Source: Erinaceus europaeus (taxonomy: Eukaryota > Chordata > Mammalia > Eulipotyphla > Erinaceidae). From it: a stretch of 64,000 nucleotides of DNA. This document shows positions 1 to 11,280 of the stretch, piece after piece; positions within the stretch are counted from its first letter, which is position 1; each line of letters begins with the position of its first letter. The notes under the pieces are model-generated. The model was not told the origin of the DNA. It ran no database searches and was given only the letters and a program-made list of their open reading frames with translations. The translations under genes were made by a program, and so were the position numbers. The stretch lies in the NCBI RefSeq assembly GCF_950295315.1, contig NC_080175.1:68112302-68176301 (forward strand), in the 5' to 3' direction.

Positions 1-207
1 TTAAATCTGTCATTAGTCACACAGTTTAAGACTTACATATATACCAAAACTATATATATATAATTCAAAAGAGGGAGAAAGAAAAAAAAATTTTGGAATG
101 TTTCTGGACGTCTCCAGAAACTTTGGCTGCGTCCAGCATTTTTACATAAAGCCAATTACCTTTTAGAGTACTCCAAGCAGATGGGTCATGCAAAAAAAAA
201 AATTTTG

Positions 208-417
208 TCATTCAACACACTCACTCACAAAAACAACTGGCCAGTTATAACATAAGACATAAAGGGAAAGGGTAGGAGAGAGGTCTCTGTGAGCCAGATT
301 TTGCAGGTTCTGCCATGTCGTATTATGGGTCCTGGGATGTATCCTGCATCTGGTCCTCTTGTAGTATTTCTTGTTCTTCAGGAATAACAGCGCCATCCTG
401 CGGGTATTGTCGGACAT
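208..417 (-). pseudogene. Possible start of env, overlapping the end of pol
   Basis: A short frame overlaps the last codons of pol and runs on to a stop at 208. It is basic near its N-terminus and has a TWQNLQNLA-like segment followed by a hydrophobic run, as in leaders of betaretroviral envelope proteins. Bases 1-207 contain a TA-rich tract (about 48-62) and no clear continuation. The position after pol is the main support; the sequence match is weak. Confidence 0.4.
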
Positions 418-2977
418 GGCGGGCAGGAACCCAGACAGGTTTAGAGAAATTTTGAGGGAAAATGCATGTGAAACCCCTTCCCATGGTCAATAATGGGTCA
501 GGCCCTTTCCAAACTTTATCGAGTGGGTCTCTCCATTTGACCTTAATAGATGGGAGGGTAGATGGTGTTTGCCAGTGAAGAATAATAGGGTTATTGTAAA
601 TATTAAAGAGATTTAACGTAGTTAAGGCTTTTGATAGCTGGATATTGGGGGGATATGTTCCTCCTTTATCTTTATTTAGTTGAGCCTTCAGAGTTTGATG
701 GGCCCTCTCGACAATGCCTTGTCCCTGTGGATTGTAGGGAATGCCCGTGGTATGAGTAATATTCCAGAGGGAACACAAATCTTTAAATTGTTTGCTTGTA
801 AACATAGGTGAATTGTCTGTTTTCAAAAATAATGGGACCCCCATAACGGCAAAACAAGAGAGCATATGGCTTACAAGCTTTTTAGCACTTTCTCCTGTCT
901 GAGCTGTAGCCCACATAAATTTAGAAAAGGTATCAATTGAGACAAACACATATTTTTGTTTGCCAAAGTTTGGTATGTGGGTGACATCAATTTGCCAAAT
1001 AGCATTAGCTTTTAAACCTTGGGGGTTAACCCCAAGGGTCTGGATAGCAGGTGTCTTTATGAGACTTGCACAAGAAGAGCATGTAGCAAAGATATGTTTT
1101 AACTGTGATACAGGAACATCAGGGAATCGAGCTTGAAGGCCTTTAAGATTAACATGGGTTAAAGAGTGAAAATTAGCAGGATCAGAGACAGAGACTGGGA
1201 AAGTTCCTGTGGAGGCAAGGCGGTCAACTGCGGCATTCCCTTCAGACAGGGAACCAGGAAGAGGGCTGTGGGAACGAAGGTGTTGAATATACAGTGGTTG
1301 GGTTCGAGAACAGAGCATAGAGGCGATTTGAATCAAGAGAGGGGAAAGTGGGTTGTCATCAATTTTCACATACGAATGAGCAAGCCATGGAAGTAAGTTA
1401 ACAGTATACACACTGTCAGAAAAAAGGTTGAAGGATTCTGGTACAGCTTTTAGTGCAAGAAAAACAGCATAAAGTTCTTTGTACTGAGGGGAATTATCAG
1501 GAAGCTCAGTAAAGAGAGGTTTAGGAGATTGTTTGTCTGGGTAATATATAAGGGCAGCAGCTCCCCTTTTTCCACCATCAGTAAAGATTGTAGGAGCAGA
1601 GGGAATGGGATCCCGAGAGAAAAGTTTAGGTGCTAGTAGAGGCAGAAGAGGTAAAGAAGCTATCAATTTATTAGAAGGAAAATGGTTATCTATTTGTCCT
1701 GGAAACCCCACGAAGCCTATGGCAAAGCGGGAATGATGGCGTATAAGCCACTCTGTATCTGTGAGAGAAAAGGGCAGAATGATTAAATCCGGTTCTTTCC
1801 CTAAGACCTGCACAGACCTATTTCTCCCTTGGCGAACCATGAATGCTAACGCATCTATCTCAGTGAGGAGTCTTGGGGCTCCTCCTACTGGCGTGTGAAG
1901 CCATTCGAGAACCCCATGGTCTTGCCACAGTGCCCCTACTACTGTGGGGGTGGAGTTGAAGATTAGAAGGTTTACCGGAGAGGAGGGGGAGAATCGAACA
2001 AGGTGCATGTCCTGGAGGGCCTGGTTAACCCTTTCCAGTGCCAAGGAGGCCTCAGGAGTTAACTTACGTTTTGAAGAGGGCTGTTTGTTTCCTTTCAACA
2101 GGTCAAACAGTGGTTGGAGGCAGCTTGTGGGCAGATAGAGATACTGCCTAAGCCAATTTAAATTTCCTAGAAAACTTTGTAAAGAAGCAAGAGTAAGGTT
2201 AGAAGGGAAGGTAACATTAGGTTTTAAGGGACGAATTTGCGTTAGAGAAATCTCTGAACCTAGGAAGGATATTGGAGGGATTAGCTGTATCTTCTCAGGG
2301 GCTACATTAAGGCCGCTTTTCTTTAATGCAGGAATGAGAAAATCACGTAAGGCATAGAGATCTGTATCTGATTTTCCCCATATTAAAATATCATCTGTAT
2401 AATGAAAAATATTAAGGCCCTTATGAATATATGGGACAAGGGCAGATTTAACAGCCTCCTGACAAATTGTAGGACTATTGGCCATACCCTGGGGCAGCAC
2501 CACCCATTAAAATCTATCAGCAGGGCTGGCATTATTAATAGACGGAACAGAGAAGGCAAAACGTTTACAATCTCGCGGATGCAAGGGGATAGAGAAAAAA
2601 CAATCTTGTATATCAATAGCTATGATTGGAATTCCCTTGGGAATTGCAGAAGCAAGAGGCAAACCCCTTTGGGGGGAGCCCCAGACCTGCATGGTTTTAT
2701 TTACTGCACGGAGATCTTGAAGGAGGTGCCATTTTCCTGAGCGCTTTTTAATCACAAAGACAGGAGTATTCCATGGGCTTCGAGAATGACGAATATGTCC
2801 CAAGGACAACTGCTCTCGGACGAGCTCTTTTAAAATTTTTAGCTTATCCCTAGGTAAAGGCCACTGTTCCACCCAGACAGGCTCATTAGAAAGCCAGCTT
2901 AAGCGGGGTGTTTGACTACAAACAGTGGCATTTAGTATTGGGGGTGCTGAATAGACCTGGTATCGCGGGAATGAGTT
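323..2977 (-). pseudogene. pol: Retroviral pol (RT, RNase H, integrase), one in-frame stop
   Basis: The pol frame is -1 relative to gag-pro and is open from 2977. It overlaps the end of gag-pro by about 45 bases, the arrangement expected for programmed -1 frameshifting, though I see no canonical slippery heptamer. Reverse transcriptase shows DLRAVN, a catalytic-Asp segment [21 protein letters not shown] and the box YTDD (near 2389-2403; YMDD or YVDD is usual). RNase H follows (TIFTDGGK, then YKELYAV). The integrase has the Asp, Asp and Glu of the catalytic triad in IDVTHIP, KTDNSP and GIVERAH, and a basic C-terminus. The only break seen is a TAA at 2507-2509, inside RT just before LPQG; reading continues in the same frame on both sides of it. 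Confidence 0.9.
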
Positions 2978-5029
2978 TTACGCTCTGCAGAGGCATCTGT
3001 GGATATCCTAACATTAAGACATTCCAGAAGATCCCTTCCCAGTAAGTTGGTGCTAATATTAGCTACCAAAGGGCGGAAGTGTCCGGTAGAACCTTCTGTG
3101 TCTTCCCACATAAGCGAGTCTCATGTGCAAAATGCTCTCGTCATCCCTCCTATTCCATGTAAACTGGGTCCAGGGATGAGTTCCCAATCTTGGGGAACCT
3201 CTTCTTGCCTTAAAATCGTCTTTGCTGCCCCCGTGTCAATCAAAAATTTAAAAGGAATATTGCCAATCTTTACTGTCATAGAAGGGTGACCTTGTTCTAA
3301 AACAGGAGTGGTCCACAAAATCTCAGGCCCCGAATTTGTACCATTCAGGGGCGAACCATCTTTATGAAATTGGGACCAACAATCTCTCTTCCAATGAAAC
3401 CCCTTACGACATTTTGGACAAACAGTACGTGGTCTCTGGCTCCCTGACTGAAAGCGGGGTTGCTCTGGCTGGAGGCGTGGTTTCCCTGACTGGAGGCGTG
3501 GTCGCAACTTATCAGGACATTGGTTACGCCAATGTCCTTGGCAACCGCACTGAAAGCAGGCCCCGTTTTGCTTACGTGGGGCAACTGCATAGACCTGCGT
3601 CGTAGCAGGTGCCCCATAATTGCCTGATGTAAGTTCCTGTGTCGCTAGAATCCAATTATCTGGGTGTAGGTGTTTAAGATTAAGGCATACCTGACAGAAT
3701 TGTGGTGTCATGCCTTCCCAGACAATAGAGCGCAGGAGTAGTTTGCGGACGTCAGGATTATAAACCTTTCTCTCTAAGCTTCTCTTCACCCTTGAGATGA
3801 AGCTCACCAATGACTCATCAGAGCCTTGGTGAAAAGAGTTAATGGGAGCTGATGGATCTACATCAGGTGTGGTCACCCTTTCCCATGCTTGTGTTGCACA
3901 GATGCGTACCTGTTCAAAATAACCGGTTGGAAACCTGGCTTCTGCCTGCTGAGCTCCAGATTCATAAGCTCCTGCTCCAAACAAAGCATCAGAATTCCAT
4001 TCTACCTGTTTGTTACTATTTTCCTGAGATTGCCTAGAGCACTCATCGCGGAAACATGCCTGCCACTGAAGATAGAGTGGGTCTGGGAGTGCAGTACGAG
4101 CCAGATCTTTCCAGTCTTGTGGTGTATTTAAATGCTGGTAAAAGCTTCTCAAGACGGACTTGGTCCATGGAGAATGCATTCCGTCCTCCCTGACTGCTTG
4201 TCTGAGTGTTCCAAATTTTTTATAGGAATATGGCTGCCACGGCTGAGGGTTTTGTTTAGAAGGGGCCAAGTTTACCGGGAATGTGTGGATTTGGTCTGAT
4301 GGCACGGGAGAGGGAGCTACAGAAGTGGAAAGTTCAGTAGAAACTGCTGTAGTGGCTGCAGGGGAGACTAAACGCATATCTACGGGGACGGAGCTCCCGG
4401 GATGGACTGCACATGGTTTAAAATCCTTAAATGCTGAAAAAATATCCTTTAGCTCTCGTATCTCAGCCACTAGGTCCCTTAATGGTGATGTATCAGCAGG
4501 GGGCGGGGTCAGGGACGAGGAAGCCTCAGGCGGAGCTGAAACCGCGGCAGCAGGGGCCGGGGGTGGGGTCAGGAAAACGGAAGCTGCAGGTGGAGCTGAA
4601 ACCGGAATGGCAGGGGCAGGGGCGGGGTTCAGGAACGCAGAAGCTGCAGGTGGAGCTGAAACCAGGGCGGCAGGGGCGGGGTTCAGGAACGCAGAAGCCT
4701 CAGGCGGAGCTGAAACCGGGGCGGAAGAGGGCGGGGTCAGAGGAGGAGCGTCCGAACATGTGTGAGTGTCTGTGGGAAGGAATTCTTGGGTTTAGCCGCT
4801 GATCGCTTAGGATGTCTAAGTCTTAAGCACATGTGATTTAACTCTCGTACCTCAGCCTCAAGGTCACTTATTCTTATGGCATACCACGTTTTACATATCT
4901 TGAAAGTGGTGACCACAGTTAAAAAAATCCAAGGGGTAGCAAAAATTAAACCTTTTATGACAGCGGGAATCTGTCCCAGGTAAGAGATAATGACTGGGAC
5001 ATCTCCTCATAAAGCGAGAAATTTCCCAT
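2932..5029 (-). pseudogene. gag-pro: Retroviral gag-pro, broken leader plus one internal stop
   Basis: A start at 5029 with Met-Gly (potential myristoylation) reads 24 codons to a stop at 4955-4957. A second frame then encodes a hydrophobic stretch (about 4957-4895) and a charged, Leu-rich segment. A third frame, open from the TAA at 4793-4795, carries Pro/Ala repeats of about 20 residues, capsid with a major-homology-like segment, and nucleocapsid with two CCHC knuckles (CFQCGCQGHWRNQC and CPKCRKGFHWKRDC). About 40 residues later comes the protease DTGA motif (near 3230-3245). A single TGA at 3121-3123 interrupts the protease before a GRDLL motif, and the frame ends at TAA 2932-2934. No dUTPase domain separates nucleocapsid from protease, and no gag stop is seen between them. 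At least two frame changes in the leader make the copy non-coding for full Gag. Confidence 0.85.
4501..4740 (-). repeat. In-frame tandem repeat inside gag (60-bp unit, 4 copies)
   Basis: Four near-copies of a 60-bp unit run back to back. Each encodes about 20 residues built around VSAPPEAS or VSAPPAAS followed by a Pro/Ala-rich linker. The period keeps the gag reading frame. It lies between the leader and capsid, where retroviral Gag proteins often have a flexible Pro-rich domain. Confidence 0.85.
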
Positions 5030-5124
5030 GGTGGAGGGAAACACGGGGCCACAGAAGTGGGCGGATGCCACTTACCTGTGTCTGGGCGGTTTCGGAGACC
5101 TCAGGCCGGGCGTGGTGTGGGTAC

Positions 5125-5142
5125 GGAACACGATGGGCGCCA
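5125..5142 (-). promoter_or_regulatory. Primer binding site, lysine tRNA type
   Basis: The minus strand reads TGGCGCCC directly after the LTR and a TC spacer. This matches the start of lysine-tRNA primer sites used by betaretroviruses. The following bases (ATCGTGTTCC) diverge from the canonical continuation, so the site may have decayed. Confidence 0.75.
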
Positions 5143-5144
5143 GA

Positions 5145-5492
5145 TGTTGTTGCGGCGGTCTGGTGTCGGGCTGCACCGTGGAGAAGAGAGCGGACGTCCA
5201 GAGCAAAGGGGTACACAAATCTTTATTATAGGATGGGGGGGGAGGTTTGGTTCAGACCACGTGGAGCCAGCCGGCAATGGCCGACCACGGGGGAGAGCAG
5301 GGAGCGAGACCTCAGAGAGGGAGAGCCAAGAGCCCAGAGAGAGAGAGGGGAGGGGTGAGGGGGCTTTTTATTGGGCGACAACCAGGGGTGACGTGTAGGG
5401 CCAGGATTGGTTGAAAGGGGGCACTCTAGGATTTAGCAGGGCATAGAAAAACCTGGGGGCGGAGACTGCATCAGAATAACTCCTCAGCAACA
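5145..5492 (-). repeat. 5' LTR of the provirus (348 bp)
   Basis: The minus-strand sequence begins TGTTG and ends CAACA, a perfect 5-bp terminal inverted repeat, and is followed two bases later by the primer binding site. A TATA-like AATAAAAAG lies near 5363-5372 and an AATAAAG polyadenylation signal at 5221-5227, which defines a U3-R-U5 layout. Flanking bases 5493-5498 (GTTTCC) should be one copy of the 6-bp target duplication expected for class II elements; the partner is off the window. Confidence 0.85.
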
Positions 5493-5589
5493 GTTTCCTT
5501 TTTAGAAATAAAAAAAATTTTTTAAAAAGAGACTGTAGTTTCTTCTTTCTTTCTTTTCTTTTCTCTTTTATCTTTTTTCTTTCCTTTTT

Positions 5590-5755
5590 TTTAAAAAAAT
5601 ATTTTAATTATTAATTCATGAAGAAGATAGGAGGAGAAGAGGAAGAAAGAACCAGACATCACTCTGGTACATGTGCTGCCAGGGATTGAACTCAGTACCT
5701 CAGGCTTGAGTGTCCAATGCTATAGCCACTGTGCCATGGCCAGTTCCACTCTAGT
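5590..5755 (-). repeat. tRNA-derived SINE, type D
   Basis: On the minus strand this ends in a head like ...GGCACTGG..CTCAAGC..GAGGTACTGAGTTCAATCCC. I use type D for the family whose body includes CAGAGTGATGTCTGGTTCTTTC. It abuts a T-rich tract at 5530-5600. Confidence 0.6.
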
Positions 5756-5859
5756 TTCTTCTATTGTTGGGAGCTTTAAATATTCCTGGGCACAAGAGGC
5801 TGTATAGTGGTGATGATGATGGTGGCGATGGTGGTGACAGTGATGGTGACAACAAATAG

Positions 5860-5974
5860 GGCTTGTGAGATAGCTCATTGGAAGGGTGCCTGCTTTGCCA
5901 TGTGTGTTACCTGCATTTGAGCCCAGTCTCCACTGCACTGGGGAAAGCTTCAGAGCTGTGGTCTTCCTTCCTTC

Positions 5975-6024
<50 letters not shown>
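5860..6024 (+). repeat. SINE type E with (TTTC)n tail
   Basis: The head is GTGAGATAGCTCATTGGAAGGGTGCCTGCTTTGCCATGTG in outline and the body contains CACTGGGGAAAGCTTC. It ends in a pyrimidine microsatellite, (TTCC/TTTC)n, at 5961-6024. Confidence 0.65.
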
Positions 6025-6084
6025 GTGTTTCTGACTCTTTCTTTCCAGCTGCAGAAACAAAACAAAAATAAAACAAAAACAAAG

Positions 6085-6310
6085 GGACTGGGCAGTGGTG
6101 CACCTTGTATATACATGTTATAGTGCTCAAGGACCTGGGTTCAAGCCCCCGTCCCCACACGCAGTGGGAAAGTTTCATGAATAGTCAAGCAGTGCTACAA
6201 CGTCTCTCATTCTTCCTCTCTGCCTCAGCCTTCTCTCTCAATTTCTCTGTTTTTATCTAAAATACATACATTAAATAAAATATTATAAAACAAAATCCAA
6301 GAGTTTATTT
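6085..6310 (+). repeat. SINE type B
   Basis: Type B is the family with GGTTCAAGCCCC...CCCCACCTGCAG..GAAAGCTTCA..AAGCAGTGCT and an ATCCAATAAATAAA-like end. Here it starts at about 6085 and ends in an A/T-rich tail. The unassigned stretch from 6310 to 6545 shows nothing I can name. Confidence 0.7.
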
Positions 6311-6659
6311 AAAAAAAAAAAAAAACAAACCAAACAACACCCAGCCCAGGGCAGGAAAGTCCTGGTAAAGACAATAACACATAATAATGAACCCTTTGTA
6401 ATTTTGGATTTAAAATTAACTATATATAATCACCTGAGAATTTTCAAAAGTAGGATTAGCCTACACTTTAACCTCCCTACAGGTGAAAGAAGAAATTCCT
6501 ATTTCATAGAGGATTTTCAACACAGTAAAGCATTTACAAATGGTTGATATGTCTTTCTTCTCTTCTCTTCTCTTCTCTTCTCATTTCCCCTTCTTTCCTT
6601 CTTTCCTCCCTCCCTCCCTCATCTTCCTTTCTCTTTCTTTTTCTCTTCTCTTTTTATTT

Positions 6660-7200
6660 TTTATTTTTTATTTAAGAAAGGATTAATTAACAAAACCATA
6701 GGGTAGGAGGGGTACAACTCCACACAATTCCCACCGCCCAGTCTCCATATCCCACCCCCTCCCCCGATAGCTTTCCCATTCTCTATCCCTCTGGGAGCAT
6801 GGACCCAGGGTCATTGAGGGTTGCAGAAGGTAGAAGGTCTGGCTTCTGTAATTGCTTCCTCGCTGAACATGGGCATTGACTGGTTGGTCCATACTCCCAG
6901 TCTGCCTCTCTCTTTCCCTAGTAGGATGGGTCTCTGGGGAAGCTGAGCTCCAGGACACATTGGTGGTGTCTTCAATCCAGGGAAGTCTGGCCGGCATCCT
7001 GATGACACCTGGAACCTGGTGACTGAAAAGAGAGTTAACATACAAAGCCAAACAAATTGTTGAGCAATCATGGACCCAAAGCTTGGAAAAGTGGAGAGGA
7101 AGTATTAGGGAGATACTCACTGCAAACTCTAGTATACTTCTGCTTTCTTACTTTGGTGCCATATTCCAAACTCAGTCAATTTCTGATTTGCGTTTCTACT
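6660..7200 (-). repeat. L1 3'-UTR fragment (older subfamily)
   Basis: The minus strand matches the 3' UTR at 62260-62733 across its whole length, including CTAGGGAAAGAGAGAGGCAG and GGGAATTGTGTGGAG, and ends in a T-rich tract on the plus strand (6640-6675). The younger L1 starting at 7203 sits directly beside it, so one probably inserted at the edge of the other. Confidence 0.8.
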
Positions 7201-7399
7201 TCTTTTTTTTTTTTTTTTTTTACATGCATAACATTCCCCAGATTCCCATTTAGCAATACAACCCCCACTATTTCATTCATCATTTTTCATGGACCTGTAT
7301 TCTCCCCACCCACCCACCCACCCCAGAGTCTTTTACTTTGGTGTAATACTCCAATTCCATTTCAGGTTCGACTTGTGTTTTCTTTTCTAATCTTGTTTT

Positions 7400-10300
7400 T
7401 CAACTTCGGCCTGAGAGTGAGATCATCCCATATTCATCCTTCTGTTTCTGACTTATTTCACTCAATATGATTTTTTCAAGGTCCATCCAAGATCGGCTGA
7501 AAACGCTGAAGTCACCATTTTTTACAGCTGAGTAGTATTCCATTGTGTATATATACCACAACTTGCTCAGCCACTCATCTGTTGTTGGACACCTGGGTTG
7601 CTTCCAGGTTTTGGCTATTACAAATTGTGCTGCCAAGAACATATGTGTACACAGATCTTTTTGGATGGATGTGTTGGGTTCCTTAGGATATATCCCCAGG
7701 AGGGGAATTGCAGGGTCATAGGGTAGGTCCATTTCTAGCCTTCTGAGAGTTCTCCAGACTGTTCTCCACAGAGGTTGGACCAATTGACATTCCCACCAGC
7801 AGTGCAGGAGGGTTCCTTTGACCCCACATCCTCTCCAGCATTTGCTGCTGTTACCTTTTCTGATGTGTGACATTCTCACAGGAGTGAAGTGATATCTCAT
7901 TGTTGTCTTGATTTGCATTTCTCTGACAATCAGAGACTTGGAGCATTTTTTCATGTGTTTCTCGGCCTTTTGGATCTCTTCTGTGGTGAATATTCTGTCC
8001 AAGTCCTCCCCCCATTTTTGGATGGGGTTATTTGTTGTCTTGTTGTTGAGTCTGGTAAGCTCTTTATATATGTTGGTTATTAAACTCTTATCTGATGTAT
8101 GGCATGTAAAGATCTTCTCCCATTCTGTGAGGGGTCTCTTGATTTGGGTAGTGGTTTCTTTTGCTGTGAAGAAGCTTTTTAATTTGATGTAGTCCCATAG
8201 GTTTATACTTGCCTTAGTCTTCCTTGTAATTGGATTCGTTTCATTGAAAATATCTTTAAAATTTATGCGGAAAAAAGTTCTTCCAATATTTTCCTCTAAG
8301 TATCTGATAGTTTCTGGTCTAACATCCAAGTCCTTGATCCACTTGGAATTTACTTTTGTATTTGGTGAAATACAGTGATTCAGCTTCATTCTTCTGCATG
8401 TTTCAACCCATTGTTTCCAACACCATTTGTTGAAGAGACTCTGCTTTCCCCATGTAATAGTCTGGGCCCCTTTGTCAAAGATTAGATGTCCATAGGTGTG
8501 GGGCCTCATTTCTGGGCTCTCAATTCTATTCCACTGGTCAGTGTGTCTGTTCATGTTCCAGTACCAAGCAGTTTTGATGACAATGGCCCTATAATATAGT
8601 TTGAGATCTGGCAGTGTGATGCCTCCGGTTTTGTTCTTTTTTCTCAAGATTGTTTTGGCAATTCTAGGTCTTTTCTGGTTCCAGATAAACATTTGTAGCA
8701 TTTGTTCTATTCTCCTAAAAAATGTGCTTGGGATCTTGATGGGGATAGCATTAAATTTGTAGATGGCTCTGGGTAATATATTCATTTTGATGATGTTAAT
8801 TCTTCCAACCCATGAGCATGGAATATCTTTCCACTTCTTTGTGTCTTTTTCAATTTCTTTGAGTAGTGACTCATAATTTTCAGTATACAAGTCTTTCACT
8901 TCTTTGGTTAGGTTTATTCCTAGATATTTTATTGTTTTTGTTGCTATAGAAAAAGGAACTGATTTCTGGATTTCAATTTCTTCTAACTTAGTGTTTGCAT
9001 AGAGGAATGCCACTGACTTTTGAATGTTAATTTTATAGCCTGACACATTACTGTATTGCCTGATGATTTCCAAAAGCTTCTTGCTAGATTCCTTAGGTTT
9101 TTCCATGTATACTATCATGTCATCTGCAAATAAGGAGAGTTTGACTTCTTCTCTTCCAATCTGTATGCCTTTAATTCCTTGCTCCTGCCTGATTGCTATG
9201 GCAAGAGCTTCCAACACTATGTTGAATAGTAATGGTGATAGTGGGCAGCCCTGTCTAGTACCTGATCTGAGGGGAAATGCTTCCAGTTTTTCACCATTGA
9301 GTATGATGTTGGCTGTAGGTTTGCTATATATAGACTCCACTATCTTCAGGAATTTTCCATCTATTCCTATTTTTTGTAGTGTTTTGATCATAAAGGGATG
9401 TTGTATTTTGTCAAAGTCTTTCTCTGCATCTATTGATATGACCATGTGGTTTTTGGTCTTGCTTTTGTTGATGTGGTGGATCACATTGATTGATTTACGT
9501 ATATTAAACCAACCTTGCATGCCTGGGATAAACCCCACTTGGTCATGATGAACAATCTTTTTGATATACTGCTGTATCCGGTTGGCTAGAATTTTGTTCA
9601 ATATTTTCGCATCTATGTTCATCAGAGATATTGGTCTGTAGTTTTCTTTTTTGGTTGTGTCCCTGTCTGCTTTTGGTATCAGGGTGATGTTGGCTTCATA
9701 GAAGCTGGCAGGGAGTATTCCAGTGTCTTCAATCTTCTGGAAGACTTTTAAAAGTAGAGGTATTAGTTCTTCTTTGAAAGTTTTGTAGAATTCATTTGTA
9801 AAACCATCTGGTCCAGGACTTTTATTTTTGGGAAGATTTTTGATAACTGTTTCAATTTCATTAGCTGTGATGGGCCTGTTCATGTTATCGACTTCCTCTT
9901 TACTTAGTTTTGGAAGTTGGTAGGTATCTAGGAAATCATTCATTTCTTCCAGGTTCTCTAGCTTGGTGGCATATAGTTGTTCATAGAAGCCTCGCATGAT
10001 ATGTTGAATTTCTGCAGTGTCTGTTGTGATATCTCCTCTTTCATTTACTATCCGATTTATTTGGGTCTTCTCCCTTTTTTGTTTTGTGAGTCTGGCTAAA
10101 GGTTTGTCGATTTTGTTTACTCTTTCGAAGAACCAACATTTACTTTCATTGATCTTTTGTATGGTTTTCCTATTCTCAATGTTATTTATTTCTGCCCTAA
10201 TTTTAGTAATTTCTGTCCTTCTGGTTGCTTTAGGGTTCCTTTGTTGTTCTTCTTCTAGGTCTTTAAGATGTGCAATCAGGCTGCTAATTTGTGCCTTTTC

Positions 10301-11224
10301 TTGTTTCCTAATGTGTGCTTGTATAGCTATGAACTTCCCTCTTAGGACTGCTTTAGCTGTGTCCCAAATATTTTGATAGCTTGTGTCTTCATTTTCATTG
10401 AACTCTCGAAACATTTTGATTTCTTCCTTGATTTCCTCTTTGACCCAGAAGTTGTTAAGAAGTGTACTGTTGAGCTTCCACATTTTGGCACTGTTACTAA
10501 TCTTTTGTTGATTGTTAAGTGTTAGTTTAATTCCACTGTGGTCTGAGAAGATGCTTGGGATGATTTCAGTGCTCTTGAATTGGCTGATGCTGTCTTTGTG
10601 GCCTAACATATGGTCTATCCTTGAGAATGATCCATGTGGGTTTGAGTAAAATGTGTATTCCAGTTTCTTGGGATGAATGACTCTGAAAATGTCCAATAGT
10701 TCTAGTTTATCTATCTCTTCATTTAGCTCCCTTATGTCTTTACTGATTTTCTGCCTGGATGATCTGTCAAGTTGAGATAGTGGGGTGTTGAAGTCCCCTA
10801 CTATGATTGTGTTACTGTTAATATATTGCTGTAGCTCTTTCAGTAGAAGTTTGATGTATTTAGATGGCTTCTCATTGGGTGCATAGATATTAATAATTGT
10901 TAAGTCCTCTTGATTGACTGATCCTCTGAGCATTAAGTAGTGTCCATTCCTATCTTTTTTAATCTTATCTATTTTAAAGTCTATCATGTCAGATATGAGA
11001 ATAGCTGTTCCTGCCCTTTTTTGTGGGCCATTGGCTTGAATGATAGTTTTCCATCCTTTCACTTTAAGTCTGTGTTTGTCTTGTTGCATTAGGTGAGTTT
11101 CCTGTAGACAACATATTGTTGGGTTGTGTTTTCTGATCCATCTTCCTACTCTGTGTCTTTTAATAGGTGAATTCAGGCCATTCACATTTATTGATATCAA
11201 AGATTGAAGATATTTTAACGCCAT
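7400..11224 (-). CDS. L1 ORF2p: endonuclease and reverse transcriptase
   Basis: This 1274-codon frame is the usual length for mammalian ORF2p. The N-terminal apurinic-type endonuclease shows [29 protein letters not shown] and SDHSGI, which hold the metal-binding and catalytic Asn, Glu, Asp and His residues. The reverse transcriptase has [15 protein letters not shown] (motif A), [12 protein letters not shown] and the catalytic FADD. The C-terminal Cys-rich motif [18 protein letters not shown] fits CX3CX7HX4C. In motif A the codon at 9416-9418 is Asp where the other L1 copy in this window (near 55605) has Ala; this could affect activity. ORF2p nicks target DNA and copies L1 RNA by target-primed reverse transcription. 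Translation probably depends on the upstream ORF1. Confidence 0.95.
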   Translation of the reverse strand: MALKYLQSLISINVNGLNSPIKRHRVGRWIRKHNPTICCLQETHLMQQDKHRLKVKGWKTIIQANGPQKRAGTAILISDMIDFKIDKIKKDRNGHYLMLRGSVNQEDLTIINIYAPNEKPSKYIKLLLKELQQYINSNTIIVGDFNTPLSQLDRSSRQKISKDIRELNEEIDKLELLDIFRVIHPKKLEYTFYSNPHGSFSRIDHMLGHKDSISQFKSTEIIPSIFSDHSGIKLTLNNQQKISNSAKMWKLNSTLLNNFWVKEEIKEEIKMFREFNENEDTSYQNIWDTAKAVLRGKFIAIQAHIRKQEKAQISSLIAHLKDLEEEQQRNPKATRRTEITKIRAEINNIENRKTIQKINESKCWFFERVNKIDKPLARLTKQKREKTQINRIVNERGDITTDTAEIQHIMRGFYEQLYATKLENLEEMNDFLDTYQLPKLSKEEVDNMNRPITANEIETVIKNLPKNKSPGPDGFTNEFYKTFKEELIPLLLKVFQKIEDTGILPASFYEANITLIPKADRDTTKKENYRPISLMNIDAKILNKILANRIQQYIKKIVHHDQVGFIPGMQGWFNIRKSINVIHHINKSKTKNHMVISIDAEKDFDKIQHPFMIKTLQKIGIDGKFLKIVESIYSKPTANIILNGEKLEAFPLRSGTRQGCPLSPLLFNIVLEALAIAIRQEQGIKGIQIGREEVKLSLFADDMIVYMEKPKESSKKLLEIIRQYSNVSGYKINIQKSVAFLYANTKLEEIEIQKSVPFSIATKTIKYLGINLTKEVKDLYTENYESLLKEIEKDTKKWKDIPCSWVGRINIIKMNILPRAIYKFNAIPIKIPSTFFRRIEQMLQMFIWNQKRPRIAKTILRKKNKTGGITLPDLKLYYRAIVIKTAWYWNMNRHTDQWNRIESPEMRPHTYGHLIFDKGAQTITWGKQSLFNKWCWKQWVETCRRMKLNHCISPNTKVNSKWIKDLDVRPETIRYLEENIGRTFFRINFKDIFNETNPITRKTKASINLWDYIKLKSFFTAKETTTQIKRPLTEWEKIFTCHTSDKSLITNIYKELTRLNNKTTNNPIQKWGEDLDRIFTTEEIQKAEKHMKKCSKSLIVREMQIKTTMRYHFTPVRMSHIRKGNSSKCWRGCGVKGTLLHCWWECQLVQPLWRTVWRTLRRLEMDLPYDPAIPLLGIYPKEPNTSIQKDLCTHMFLAAQFVIAKTWKQPRCPTTDEWLSKLWYIYTMEYYSAVKNGDFSVFSRSWMDLEKIILSEISQKQKDEYGMISLSGRS

Positions 11225-11280
11225 TCTTGTAGAGTTTTAGAGTGTTTTGATATATGTTCTATTTGTGGTGGTCTGGTTGT

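Larger units (their letters stand above)
1..5492 (-). mobile_element. Class II (betaretrovirus-like) endogenous provirus, 3' end beyond window
   Basis: Read on the minus strand, the order is 5' LTR (5145-5492), primer binding site, damaged gag leader, gag-pro, pol, and the start of an env-like frame running toward base 1. The class II assignment rests on the TGTTG/CAACA LTR ends, the lysine-type primer binding site, two CCHC zinc knuckles, the DTGA protease motif fused in frame after nucleocapsid, and pol in the -1 frame relative to gag-pro. The 3' LTR is not in the window, so the target duplication and LTR-LTR age cannot be read. Coding frames are well preserved apart from the gag leader: one stop in gag-pro and one in pol. 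This suggests a fairly young but defective copy. An IAP-like affinity is possible from the hydrophobic gag leader. Confidence 0.9.

Noticed and set aside
1166..2138. Plus-strand ORFs within the provirus
   Set aside because: They are antisense shadows of pol, which has clear RNase H and integrase motifs.
4283..4802. Plus-strand Gly/Ala-rich ORFs with repeats
   Set aside because: They are the antisense of the Pro/Ala repeat in gag.
5126..5360. CpG-rich block as a host CpG-island promoter
   Set aside because: It is explained by the proviral LTR and leader.
6552..6620. Pyrimidine-rich tract as a possible regulatory element
   Set aside because: Simple repeat next to an L1 tail; no further evidence.
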